Positions 18,268-27,649 of a DNA stretch of 64,000 nucleotides are shown in pieces. The notes below the pieces were generated by a model that ran no database searches, had not been told where the DNA came from, and saw only the letters and a list, made by a program, of their open reading frames with translations. The position numbers and the translations under genes were made by a program. This DNA comes from Erwinia sp. E_sp_B01_1 (lineage in GTDB: Bacteria > Pseudomonadota > Gammaproteobacteria > Enterobacterales > Enterobacteriaceae). The stretch spans positions 3,782,001-3,846,000 of the forward strand of contig NZ_CP142208.1 of assembly GCF_036865545.1 (NCBI RefSeq), read 5' to 3'. Position 1 is the first letter of the stretch; every line of letters begins with the position of its first letter.

Positions 18268-18830
18268 GGTGACTTATCTCCTTTTCCCGCCGGGACAAAT
18301 TCAGTTTTTCCGTGCCGGTAAATAACCGCACCGCTTTTCTCCCCGCGATAAAATAGGCCAAGGGTGAAATCACTCTTTTCCCCGCCGGGAAGAAAAATAA
18401 GCTGAGGCTCCTCACCACGACTGGCCTCCACCGGATTCAGCATCAGCGCATTGTTTTCCACGCTAAGCCGCAGGCTTATTTCCTCTGGCAGAGTAAAGAA
18501 CAGCCTGCGCTTCAGATAGCTGACCTGGTGCCACGCATAGCCTGGCCATATTTCGCTCTGCACGCCCTGCGGCGCGTTCCGGGCCAGCTCCACCATCCGC
18601 AGGCCGTTGCTGTAAACCACTGCGGCATACACCCGCCCTTCCAGCACGGCGCGCTGGGATATCGATCGCAATTCCAGCGCCAGCTTGTCCCCCGTACGGT
18701 GAGGATTCAGGCCCGGACGGGTGAGCATGACCAGGGAGGCGACGCCGGCGAGCAGCAGCATCACCAGCATCAGCTCCAGTAGCGTGAAGCCTTTGCCCCT
18801 GCGGTCCATCGCTACAGGGCTGTTACTCAT
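18264..18830 (-). CDS. gspH: T2SS minor pseudopilin GspH
   Basis: Minor pseudopilin linking the tip complex to the GspG filament. The start ATG at 18830 was chosen because it overlaps the gspG stop by eight bases and gives MSNSPVAMDRRGKGFTLLEL with the prepilin cleavage site after KG. A second ATG at 18809 is also possible and gives a shorter leader. The helix LMLVMLLLAGVASLVML follows, then a beta-rich C-terminal domain. The product is 188 residues, a usual GspH length. Confidence 0.88.
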   Translation of the reverse strand: MSNSPVAMDRRGKGFTLLELMLVMLLLAGVASLVMLTRPGLNPHRTGDKLALELRSISQRAVLEGRVYAAVVYSNGLRMVELARNAPQGVQSEIWPGYAWHQVSYLKRRLFFTLPEEISLRLSVENNALMLNPVEASRGEEPQLIFLPGGEKSDFTLGLFYRGEKSGAVIYRHGKTEFVPAGKGDKSP

Positions 18831-19251
18831 CCAGCTGCCAGTTGGCGATGTTATCCTCACCTTCAACGCCCCCAGGCCCAAAAGAGTAAATATCCAGCGT
18901 GCCGTGCTGTCCCGGGCTTTTGAGTTGGTAAGGATTTCCCCAGGGATCTTTAGGCAGGCGACGAACATAGCCGTCATCGCGGTAATTCCGCGGAATGGGG
19001 GCAATCTCAGGTTTTTTCACCAACGCCTTCAAGCCCTGCGCAGTGGAGGGATAGATATTATTGTCCAGCCGGTACATCTCCAGGGCATTTTCCAGCGTGA
19101 CAATGTCGCTGAGCGCTTTTTGCCTGTCGGCTTTGTCCTTATTCCCCATTAAGCTGGGAAGCATCAGGCTGGCCAGCACGCCTAAAATCACTACGACGAT
19201 CATTATTTCAAGAAGCGTGAAGCCTCTCTGATTTTGCTTTCTCTGCTGCAT
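18823..19251 (-). CDS. gspG: T2SS major pseudopilin GspG
   Basis: Main subunit of the pseudopilus that pushes substrates through the secretin. The 142-residue precursor has a short basic leader, the cleavage site and helix (RGFTLLEIMIVVVILGVLAS), and the family's calcium-binding C-terminal part (PKDPWGNPYQLKSPGQHG, then DIYSFGPGGVEGEDNIANW). The high similarity to known GspG proteins makes this the most certain gene of the operon. It lies 20 bases after gspF. Confidence 0.95.
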   Translation of the reverse strand: MQQRKQNQRGFTLLEIMIVVVILGVLASLMLPSLMGNKDKADRQKALSDIVTLENALEMYRLDNNIYPSTAQGLKALVKKPEIAPIPRNYRDDGYVRRLPKDPWGNPYQLKSPGQHGTLDIYSFGPGGVEGEDNIANWQLDE

Positions 19252-19271
19252 CTCTTCATCCTTTGAAAAAA

Positions 19272-20477
19272 CTATCCCATTAAACTGTTTAACTGCATTA
19301 TTGGTTGCAAAATCGACAGTACGATAAAAAAAACCATCCCTGCCATAGTGATAACCAGCAGCGGAGTTAACAGACTGACCAGAGTGGTTATCTGCGTCAG
19401 TAATGCCTGCTCCTGAATATCGGCCGCATGCCCCAGCATCGCATCCAGTTCGCCGCTGCTCTCACCTGAAGCGATCATATGCCGCATCATGGGCGACAGC
19501 AGGCCCGTCTGTGAAAGCGAGCCTGATAAATCCGATCCCTCCCGCACGCGCGCTTCTGCCTGTTGTAACTGCCTGCTGGCATAACGGTTGCCGACCACGC
19601 TGGCGCTGATCTGCATCGCCTCAAGCAGGGGCACCGCACTGGCGCTGAGTATGCTGAGCGTTTTGGCATAGCGGGCCATATTCAGACTCAGCGCAATTTT
19701 TCCCATTAGCGGAATACGCAGAGAGGCACGATCCCAGCGCTCGCGGTATTCAGGATCTTTGAGCAGGTGTTTAGCCACCAGCCCAAGCGTTGCAGCAATC
19801 GCCAGGAACCAGCCGCCTCCTGCCTGCACACCTTCACTTATGCACATCAAAATACGGGTGGTCAGAGGTAATTCAGACTGCAGATAAACGAATTGCTCAA
19901 TGACTTTGGGCACCACCGAGGTCAGCAAAATGGCGATAACCCCCATAGCGACCAGGGTCAGCATCAGCGGATAGATCAGCGCCTGAGTTAATTTGCTTTT
20001 GATTTTCTGGCTTTGTTCCGCGTGATCCGCGAGGCGCGCCAGCACCAGCGGGAGTTTTCCTGACGACTCCCCCGCTGCCACCAGCGCGCAGAAAAAGGCG
20101 CTGAAGGTCTTTGGCTGAAATTTCAGCGCCTCGTAAAAGGAGAGTCCTTCCAGCACATGCTGGCGGAGCTGCTGAACGATCCTGCTGTGGGAGGGCTTTT
20201 CACACTGTTGTGAAAGCGCCAGTAAAGCATCTTCCAGCGGCAATGAGGCTCCCAGCAGAGTAGCCAGCTGTCGGGTGATCAGGACTAAATCGCTTCCCCG
20301 CAAGGCGGCTCCCCTGGTACAGAAGGGTCGGGGGCGAGGCTCGCGCACCTCTTTTATCGCCGTCACCACCAGATTGCGTTCCTGCAACGCCTGACGCGCC
20401 GCGCGTTGCGACTGGCCCTCAAGGTAGCCCCGCGTTTTTTTCCCCTGATGATCTACAGCGACATAGCGGTATTTCAT
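19272..20477 (-). CDS. gspF: T2SS inner-membrane platform protein GspF
   Basis: Polytopic platform protein of 401 residues at the centre of the inner-membrane complex, thought to couple GspE ATP hydrolysis to pseudopilus growth. Two homologous cytoplasmic helical domains are visible, each with the GE-S-G signature: LVAAGESSGKLPLVLARLAD and HMIASGESSGELDAMLGHAA. Three membrane segments follow the expected topology (about 170-190, 220-240 and 370-395). It starts three bases after the gspE stop. Confidence 0.95.
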   Translation of the reverse strand: MKYRYVAVDHQGKKTRGYLEGQSQRAARQALQERNLVVTAIKEVREPRPRPFCTRGAALRGSDLVLITRQLATLLGASLPLEDALLALSQQCEKPSHSRIVQQLRQHVLEGLSFYEALKFQPKTFSAFFCALVAAGESSGKLPLVLARLADHAEQSQKIKSKLTQALIYPLMLTLVAMGVIAILLTSVVPKVIEQFVYLQSELPLTTRILMCISEGVQAGGGWFLAIAATLGLVAKHLLKDPEYRERWDRASLRIPLMGKIALSLNMARYAKTLSILSASAVPLLEAMQISASVVGNRYASRQLQQAEARVREGSDLSGSLSQTGLLSPMMRHMIASGESSGELDAMLGHAADIQEQALLTQITTLVSLLTPLLVITMAGMVFFIVLSILQPIMQLNSLMG

Positions 20478-20480
20478 CGC

Positions 20481-21950
20481 TTAATCCAGCCTCGTAACGC
20501 GGCTCACTTCTTCCAGCGAAGTGATCCCGGCCAGCACCTTCTGCCAGCCGTCGTGCCGGATCGGGGATGTTGAATCACGAAGAAGCACTTCGAGGCAATC
20601 CTCACTTTTTTCCTGCGCAATGGCCTGCCGGAGTTTGGTATCGATCAGCACCAGCTCGTGAATGCCCGTTCGTCCCCGATACCCTCCCTGATTACAGGCT
20701 TCACAGCCTGCCGGCTGATAAACCCGCACGAGCCCGTCTGTATGGCAGGGGAACCCCAACTGATGGATCTGTTCAGGGGTAAGGTCAACCGGCTGCCGGC
20801 AGTGGGGGCATAATGTTCTGACCAGACGCTGTGCCAGAATCCCGGAGAGTGAACTGGCCAGCAGAAAAGACTCCACGCCCATATCCCGCAGTCGGCCAAT
20901 AGCCCCAATGGCGGTGTTGGTGTGCAGCGTGGATAACACCAGATGTCCGGTCAGGGAAGCCTGTACGGCAATTTTGGCTGTTTCGGTATCGCGGATTTCG
21001 CCAATCATCACTACGTCAGGATCCTGCCGTAAAATGGCCCTTAACCCGCGGGCAAAGGTCATATCCACTTTAGTATTCACCTGAGTCTGCCCGATCCCTT
21101 CGAGCTCATATTCGATCGGATCTTCAACGGTCATAATGTTGCGATCCTGGGAGTTAATCTGGCTTAATGCGGCATAGAGCGTGGTGCTTTTTCCCGACCC
21201 GGTAGGGCCAGTGACCAGGAGTATGCCGTGGGGGCTCTTAAGTAAGTCAGCCATGCTTTCGCGCTTCGGCGCGTCCATGCCAAGCTGAGCCAGTTCAAGC
21301 TGAACGGCATTTTTATCCAGGACTCGCAGCACCAGCCGTTCGCCATGCCGTGAAGGCAAAGTGGAAACACGGACATCGACGGAACGCCCCCCGATACGCA
21401 AGGCGATACGTCCGTCCTGCGGCAGGCGTTTCTCGGCAATGTCCAGTCTGGCCATAACCTTGATCCTTGAGATCAGCACCGCAGTTAGCTGGCGGGGAGG
21501 CGTCAGGACAGGCCGTAAAACACCATCGACCCGAAAACGGATCGTCAACTTACGTTCACCAGGCTCAACGTGAATATCTGAGGCCCCCTCTTTAATCGCT
21601 TCACCCAGCATGGCATTGATAAAGCGAATCACCGGGGCACCATCATCACAGTCGAGCAGATCTTCATCCTCCGGCAGGGATTCAGCAAGCTGGAAGAAAT
21701 CCACATCATTGCCGAGATTTTCAATCATCTGCCGTGTCTGTGAAGCATCCTGCTGATAGGCCTCAATAATCCGCCGGGTAAATTCTTCATCCGTTAACCG
21801 TTGCAGTGAACAGGATGGCGCGATTCTTACCGCTTCTTCTATCGCCCGGGCGCTGGCCTGCTGGCGAAAAAAGAGCCAGCCTCCGTTTTCAGGTGAGTAA
21901 AAAACCCCGGATCTTTGTACCTGAGCAAAGGGAAACAGCCCGGCACTCAT
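20481..21950 (-). CDS. gspE: T2SS cytoplasmic ATPase GspE
   Basis: Hexameric secretion ATPase that powers pseudopilus assembly. The 489-residue protein has an N-terminal GspL-binding domain, the Walker A motif [10 protein letters not shown], the Asp box ([20 protein letters not shown]), the Walker B/His box ([25 protein letters not shown]) and a zinc-binding tetracysteine domain (CPHCRQ and CEAC) near residues 385-435. It overlaps the gspD stop by four bases (ATGA). Confidence 0.96.
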   Translation of the reverse strand: MSAGLFPFAQVQRSGVFYSPENGGWLFFRQQASARAIEEAVRIAPSCSLQRLTDEEFTRRIIEAYQQDASQTRQMIENLGNDVDFFQLAESLPEDEDLLDCDDGAPVIRFINAMLGEAIKEGASDIHVEPGERKLTIRFRVDGVLRPVLTPPRQLTAVLISRIKVMARLDIAEKRLPQDGRIALRIGGRSVDVRVSTLPSRHGERLVLRVLDKNAVQLELAQLGMDAPKRESMADLLKSPHGILLVTGPTGSGKSTTLYAALSQINSQDRNIMTVEDPIEYELEGIGQTQVNTKVDMTFARGLRAILRQDPDVVMIGEIRDTETAKIAVQASLTGHLVLSTLHTNTAIGAIGRLRDMGVESFLLASSLSGILAQRLVRTLCPHCRQPVDLTPEQIHQLGFPCHTDGLVRVYQPAGCEACNQGGYRGRTGIHELVLIDTKLRQAIAQEKSEDCLEVLLRDSTSPIRHDGWQKVLAGITSLEEVSRVTRLD

Positions 21951-23917
21951 TGTGGCCGTCCGGCATAAAAGTCGTCGATATTTGCCAGGATCTGCTCAAG
22001 CCCTGCTCCGTCGCCCATCAGCCCCGTTTCTTCATCAACCGACTGCTGAATTTTTTGGTCGGCTACCGACTTCAAATCCTGCTGATTGAATTTACTGCGG
22101 GATTGCTGACTTATGCGGCTGTATTCCCCTTGCTCACGGATAATGGTCGGGCGAATAAACAGCATCAGATTACGTTTGGAGACCTTTTTAGTCGTCGCGC
22201 CAAACAGATATTTCAAAATGGGAATATTGCCCAAAACCGGGACTTTATTATTTGAATTGTTGTTACTGGTATCCAGTAAACCGCCCACCACAACGGTATT
22301 GCCCGTCCCCACCAGCACCGCATTTCGCACTACACGGGTATCAAATGTCGGGCCCAGGTCGCTGCTGATCCCGGTTTCAGAAACGCTGGAAACCTCCTGT
22401 TCGATATTCAGCATCACAGAGTCACCCTTGTTAATTTGGGGCGTCACTTTTAACTTAATCCCGACGCTCTTCCTTTCAACGGTGTTGTAAACATTATCGC
22501 CGGAGGTGGTCTGAGAGCCGGTGAGCACCGGCACTTCCTGGCCGACGGTGAATTCCGCTTCAATATTATCCAGCGTCACAATACTGGGGGTGGCCAGGAT
22601 ATTATTCTGGCTGTTGGTTTGCAGAGCCGAAAGCAATCCGGCCCAGTTTCCGCGATAAAAACCGGCTGCCAGTCCTGACATCCCCGAGAGGGCGTTGACC
22701 ATTCCCTTGCCGGGAATGGTGGTCACTGAGCTGCCGGTAGCCGCGAAATTAGTCCCACCGCCGTGCGTATTCATCCACTGAATACCAAAGTTCAGCCCTT
22801 CAGCATCTGAAACTTCAACAATCACCGCTTCCACCAGAACCTGTGCCCGCCGGATATCCAGTTTGGCGATAACGGACTCCATATCTTTTAAAAGGTGCTG
22901 GGGACCGGTGATAATCAGTGCGTTAGTCTCTTCATCAGCTTTGATTGTCAGCTCGCTACTGGCCACCGAATTGATAACCACGGGAGAGTTTTCATTGGGC
23001 GTTACCGGTTTGCTGCTGGTAATCCCGGTGAGAACATTTAACAGGTTCTTTGCTTTAGCATATTCAAGATAGATAACGCGGGTGTTACCTGATTGAGATG
23101 CGCCTCGTTGCTGATCCAGCTTTTTCAGCGTTTTGATCATTCTGGCTCTGGACTGATCGTCGCCGGTGACCAGGATCGAGTTGGTTCTTTCATCTGCCAC
23201 CGCAGTTGCATAAATTCGCCCACCCTGAGTATTCCCACCGCCAGAATTATTGCCCTGTAACGATGAAGCCAGGTTAGCCACTTCAGCAGCGGAAGCATTG
23301 TTAAGATGGAGGGTTTCAACCTGAAAATCCGCCTGGGCGTCCACATTTTCGATAAGCGCGACCAGTTGATTAACAACGGCAGCGCGGCCGGTCATCAGGA
23401 TAACGTTGGCGGGATCGTAGTGAATAATACTGCCTTCAGCCGCGTTGTTGAGTTGGCGTAACAAGGGGGCCAGCTCACGACCTGAAACATTATGCAGGGG
23501 AGTAATTCTGACAATGATCTCATCACCGTCGGGAACGTCATTACCGGTGGCCAGATGCATCCCGGCGGATTTGGCATTATGTTCGGGGATCACTTTGAGT
23601 GCGCCACCCGGCGTCGTCATCACCGCATAACCATAAACATTCAGAACGCTGAGAAAAAACTGGTAGTACTGCTCGTTATCCATCTCTTCATAGCTCCGGA
23701 CGCTAATGGCGCCCGTTACCGAAGGATCGAGAATGATTGTTTTATCGAGGTTTTTACTTACGGTATCAATAAACTCCTGGATGTCGGTATTTTTAAAGTT
23801 CGCTGAAAGGCCTTCCGCGGAAACGGCTGGTGAAAACAGTGAAAAGGTCAGCGTTGACACGAGCGTCAGCACTCTGAAAGGGTATTTTATCTTTAATAAA
23901 CCAACACAAAAGTTCAA
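21947..23917 (-). CDS. gspD: T2SS outer-membrane secretin GspD
   Basis: Forms the outer-membrane channel of the T2SS. The 656-residue precursor has a signal peptide ending in SPAVSA, the N0 domain ([20 protein letters not shown]), three KH-like N domains with [15 protein letters not shown] motifs, and the secretin core ([21 protein letters not shown]). The C-terminal S-domain would bind the GspS pilotin. The start is a TTG codon: no in-frame ATG gives the signal peptide, and a GAGGG ribosome-binding site lies a few bases upstream. The gene follows gspC by 68 bases. Confidence 0.95.
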   Translation of the reverse strand: MNFCVGLLKIKYPFRVLTLVSTLTFSLFSPAVSAEGLSANFKNTDIQEFIDTVSKNLDKTIILDPSVTGAISVRSYEEMDNEQYYQFFLSVLNVYGYAVMTTPGGALKVIPEHNAKSAGMHLATGNDVPDGDEIIVRITPLHNVSGRELAPLLRQLNNAAEGSIIHYDPANVILMTGRAAVVNQLVALIENVDAQADFQVETLHLNNASAAEVANLASSLQGNNSGGGNTQGGRIYATAVADERTNSILVTGDDQSRARMIKTLKKLDQQRGASQSGNTRVIYLEYAKAKNLLNVLTGITSSKPVTPNENSPVVINSVASSELTIKADEETNALIITGPQHLLKDMESVIAKLDIRRAQVLVEAVIVEVSDAEGLNFGIQWMNTHGGGTNFAATGSSVTTIPGKGMVNALSGMSGLAAGFYRGNWAGLLSALQTNSQNNILATPSIVTLDNIEAEFTVGQEVPVLTGSQTTSGDNVYNTVERKSVGIKLKVTPQINKGDSVMLNIEQEVSSVSETGISSDLGPTFDTRVVRNAVLVGTGNTVVVGGLLDTSNNNSNNKVPVLGNIPILKYLFGATTKKVSKRNLMLFIRPTIIREQGEYSRISQQSRSKFNQQDLKSVADQKIQQSVDEETGLMGDGAGLEQILANIDDFYAGRPQ

Positions 23918-23985
23918 CTACACGCCCTCATCCTGAGTTCATTTCCCTGATTCACCTGCCCCATCCGGGTCAGGTGAAATATTAG

Positions 23986-24462
23986 CTATTCTTTAATATG
24001 CAAGGTTTCGTAATAGCCACTGTTATTAATAACGACCACATCGCGAAAAATCTTAACTATTTTTATCTTGTTTTGCTCAATGTAATCACCACAACGATAA
24101 CTCTGCTGCTGATTATCCACCATGACCACGGCAATCGCGTTTTTACACCCTTCCCCACTTAATGTCCCCATCAGCCGATCGGCTGAATGACTTTCCGGAG
24201 CCTGAATCAGAATCTGCTCTGCGGGGACTTCTGCGCCAACTTTCCACGGGCTGGGGACTTTTATTGTTGCCTCTTTGATTACCCTGAGTTCACTCAGGTT
24301 AACAGAGTGACCTGTCGCCACGGCCTTTTGCGCCTTTGACATATGACTTTCTGGTTGATCCTTTATAAGGGTGCTGAAAGGGCGAAAAAAGATCGCTCCT
24401 GTCAGCGTTACCACTAAAGAGATCAACAAACAGAACACAATATTAAAGTTACGCTTATTCAA
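23986..24462 (-). CDS. gspC: T2SS inner-membrane protein GspC, short form
   Basis: GspC connects the inner-membrane platform to the GspD secretin and helps select substrates. The start is taken as the TTG at 24462 because a strong AGGGAGG ribosome-binding site sits four bases upstream; an ATG further up would place that site inside the gene. The resulting 158-residue protein has a cytoplasmic stub, one membrane helix (FNIVFCLLISLVVTLTGAIFF) and a periplasmic HR domain that binds the secretin (ILIQAPESHSADRLMGTLSG through CGDYIEQNKIKIVKIF). It stops there: the C-terminal PDZ or coiled-coil domain that makes most GspC proteins about 270 residues long is missing. The identity is supported by position as first gene of the operon. 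Confidence 0.8.
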   Translation of the reverse strand: MNKRNFNIVFCLLISLVVTLTGAIFFRPFSTLIKDQPESHMSKAQKAVATGHSVNLSELRVIKEATIKVPSPWKVGAEVPAEQILIQAPESHSADRLMGTLSGEGCKNAIAVVMVDNQQQSYRCGDYIEQNKIKIVKIFRDVVVINNSGYYETLHIKE

Positions 24463-24553
24463 TTGACCTCCCTGTAACATCAATAACTTTCATCCCGGCA
24501 ATAAAATAGCAGGAGGTCTGCGATGAGGCCTCCTGCCAGATCAAACTAACTGA

Positions 24554-26314
24554 TTAAAATGCGGCTTTCTTCAGATAAAGTTGCTTAAGCTGATTACCGT
24601 AACTGGTACCAGGTGCACCACTAACCAGACTGACCTCAATTTTGTCGCCACTCTTCACTGGCGTTTTCATCATAAAGGCTTTTTGTCCGGCGGTAGTGTT
24701 CACATTATAAGAGTAGTAATGCACACCGTTATAGGATTCACCAATATAGGTATCATTCTTCCTGATAATGATGCGGTTTTTCCCTTTATACACGGATTCA
24801 GGCAGCGTGACCGTCACGCCTTCTGCAGTGACTTTCACACTGTTCAGATTGATATCCGGCACTTTTATCATCTTCTCAGTGACTGTCAATTTGGCCAGGT
24901 TACGAAGGGTATTCATTACTATCGTGTTTCCCGGTTGCCCCTTATGGAGGTCAACGGTTATCACATCCCTTGCTTTGAGGTCAGTGGTGAAACTGATTGC
25001 AACATCCCCTGCAGCAGCTTCCGCAGCATTAGTGGTTTTAGCCGAATAGTAACTTTTGCCGGCATAAATTTCGCCCAGGTAGTTACCGTTCTTTTTAACA
25101 ATAATGCGATTTTCACTTTTAAAGACTTCATCTGGAATATTGACCATTACCGTACCGGGAGTAACGGAGAGGCTGCTGATGATCGCCCCGCCCTCAGCGG
25201 CACGCTGGGCCGCTTCACGCATCTGCTCAATATAGGTAACTTGTTCAGCCACACTCTTTTGCTCAGAATTTGCCCCTACAGTCCAGACAAAGAGGCCACC
25301 ATACCCCTTCTGAGCCTGCCACTCACTTCTGCTGATGTTATTCCTCCATGTTTCAACAAAGTTGGCATCCGGCCCCCATTGCGAGTTAATGGTATTACCC
25401 AGCAAAACTTTTGAGGCATCCCCTACTGCTTTAGCATAATTGGCCATTGCAGTCTGATATTTAAAATTCGGGCCTGCGTCATAGGTCATGACGTTAAAGG
25501 AATCAAAAAGATTTTTCCCTTTTTTCAGCAGTTCGGTGACTTCACCATTGTGTTCCGAACGCTTACTCTCCGTGAAGGAACAGCCTTCGAACACGGTATT
25601 GTCAGAACATTCTTTTGGATCGGCCCCGACGTGATAGGTGGTCAGACTTAACTTATAATATTCAACTTTTTCATGGGCTGTAAGTTCACGGATACGGGTA
25701 ACCAGCTTAAGGAGATCGTCACTCTCTTTTTCCGTCAGACGCGCGCCTTTTTCAAAGTCGAAATCGATCCCATCAAGGAAAACAATCCCGGCCTGTTGAT
25801 AAGTGGTCATATCACAGACGGTATGGTTCCAGTTATAGTTCAGGCATTCGCCAATTTTTTCATAGGGCTTTAAATTCTTCTTATAAACGGGGAAAGGTAT
25901 ATCCAGCAGTTTGACTAAATTCTGTGCCACTTTCTCGCGTTTTTCAGGCGTATCAATGTGTGACCACATCTCCTCATAACTTTGCCCGCCAAAAGCTAAC
26001 ATCATTTTCTTTTTAGGGTTGGCATGTTTGGCCTGAGTCCAGGTGATATAAGATGTTGGCATCCACCAGGGGTCATAGTCGGGCACTGTGGCAATGCCAT
26101 CTGAGGTTTCAATAACGCCATTGGCATCCCATTTCGCAAAAGCCAGCAGGAAAGTATCTATTTTAGAATTTTGTATAACTGCGGCATCACCGTCAGTTAA
26201 ACCCCAGGAGGTCAGATAGCTGACCGTTTGGTTGGCGGCAGGGGTATCAGCAGCCAGAATGGGCTGCGTGAATAATGCCGAACCGACCAGTAAGGCTAAA
26301 AATGATTTTTTCAA
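24554..26314 (-). CDS. Secreted GH18 chitinase with two C-terminal repeat domains
   Basis: A 586-residue exported glycosyl hydrolase family 18 enzyme, predicted to cleave chitin. A signal peptide ends at about LAA (22). The GH18 barrel spans about 28-370 with the GG motif (MMLAFGGQS, 105-112), the catalytic DxxDxDxE as DGIDFDFE (D181, D184, D186, catalytic E188), and the VMTYD motif (275-279). Residues about 378-480 and 485-580 are two copies of one domain (NRIIVKKNGNYLGEIYAG and NRIIIRKNDTYIGESYNG at matching places), which I do not recognise as a known chitin-binding module. It stops 91 bases upstream of gspC, in the same direction, so it may be co-transcribed with the T2SS and be its cargo. 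The start has an AAAGGGAG ribosome-binding site. Confidence 0.85.
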   Translation of the reverse strand: MKKSFLALLVGSALFTQPILAADTPAANQTVSYLTSWGLTDGDAAVIQNSKIDTFLLAFAKWDANGVIETSDGIATVPDYDPWWMPTSYITWTQAKHANPKKKMMLAFGGQSYEEMWSHIDTPEKREKVAQNLVKLLDIPFPVYKKNLKPYEKIGECLNYNWNHTVCDMTTYQQAGIVFLDGIDFDFEKGARLTEKESDDLLKLVTRIRELTAHEKVEYYKLSLTTYHVGADPKECSDNTVFEGCSFTESKRSEHNGEVTELLKKGKNLFDSFNVMTYDAGPNFKYQTAMANYAKAVGDASKVLLGNTINSQWGPDANFVETWRNNISRSEWQAQKGYGGLFVWTVGANSEQKSVAEQVTYIEQMREAAQRAAEGGAIISSLSVTPGTVMVNIPDEVFKSENRIIVKKNGNYLGEIYAGKSYYSAKTTNAAEAAAGDVAISFTTDLKARDVITVDLHKGQPGNTIVMNTLRNLAKLTVTEKMIKVPDINLNSVKVTAEGVTVTLPESVYKGKNRIIIRKNDTYIGESYNGVHYYSYNVNTTAGQKAFMMKTPVKSGDKIEVSLVSGAPGTSYGNQLKQLYLKKAAF

Positions 26315-27649
26315 TGTAAGACTCCCTTTACATTTTATAACGTTTCAAAAACCAGTAGCTTAATCATCCTGTTTGATGAATGCGTCTGGCTTTGGCAGGC
26401 ATGCGGTGACTGACGTCAGAAAATCACCGCACGGACTTCTTAGAAAGAGATCCCACCTATTTATAAACATCCTGAAGATTCTCTTTCGGCGTAAATTATT
26501 AGCGTCACAATTATTATGAGAAGCGATAGTTATGTTTTACAATTCGTTAGTTAATTTTTTATGATAAATTATGTAAAATAATCTGGCGATTTTGGTTATG
26601 AGTGAAAATTAACACAACACCCTAATAAATAACTCTACTACTCTCTTACCGGACAGGCAGTTATAGTAGCCAAAACAACTTCCCTTACAATTAATCCGCG
26701 CTTAATTAAGAGGGAAAATTAACTTTAATGACCCGCTTTAGCTTTATTTTTAATCAATTCATCGAGGAAGCCTGGTCTGGCTGCTTTCATTACAGTTAAT
26801 TTTATTTTGCATAAAAGTGACATCTCAGGATGATTACCTTGCTAATTGTTTTTACTTTGCCTGTCGCTAACGTCTGAAACCTTTGCGATTCTCAGACATT
26901 CAGATACCAAATCATCATTATATGGTTCGTTCTTTAAAGATCTAACAGTTTTCATCTGATGGTAAAATTACATCAAAATGATTAAATCATGATATTATTA
27001 ACAGCTTATAAAGAGAAAGCTGTCATTAAAATATTATTTATCAAAAAAAGGAGTTAGCTTATTTATAAATACCTTTACTTTCCCCTTATAAAAAACGAGT
27101 TAGTTTCGCTTTCTCAACAGCATTTTCCTCTAAAATTTTTTATCCTGGGGGGATTTCTCTTTGTTGCGATCGTCATCTGAATTAACTGTCGGGTGCCTTT
27201 GCTTGCTTCATCGATATCTGGAAAACCCGACACATTTCTAACTTTTACTTTCAGCACAGGCTTGGCTTCTTACCCTGCTGACATTAGGATCTGACAAAGC
27301 TACTCTTCGCTGGATCAGAGAGGTTTTTTTCGTCAAACTGCCTTCACACTGAAGCCAACTCGTGAATCGCGGTGATGGTTAAAAACAACCCAGGGTTTCT
27401 GCTGTGGGTGAGGTTCGAAAACAACTTTTCCAGAACGCCTGAGTTCTGGCTAAACATTGATAGTTAACTTATTGATAATAAAAGACTCCATGAGAGTTGT
27501 TTTCAAAGTAACACCCCATTTGGAGTCCGTTAGTGTTTAGAGGGCAACCTGCCACGTTCCTGACTACAAATGAGCGACAAATTTATCGGTTAATGTGGGT
27601 TTAAAGGGGTTTCACTTCGGGCCACATAAGCACTTGAAAGAATTAAAAA
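26315..27649. other. AT-rich 1.3 kb gap with inverted repeats, no gene seen
   Basis: No reading frame here looks coding. The left two thirds are strongly AT-rich and should hold the chitinase promoter. Perfect inverted repeats occur at 27001-27007 with 27017-27023 (ACAGCTT), 27187-27194 with 27225-27232 (TGTCGGGT), 27417-27426 with 27495-27504 (GAAAACAACT), 27430-27436 with 27443-27449 (CCAGAAC), and 27484-27490 with 27521-27527 (GACTCCA). The last three nest or overlap, so a structured RNA or a relic mobile element is possible. The mutS promoter should lie near the right end. Confidence 0.5.
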
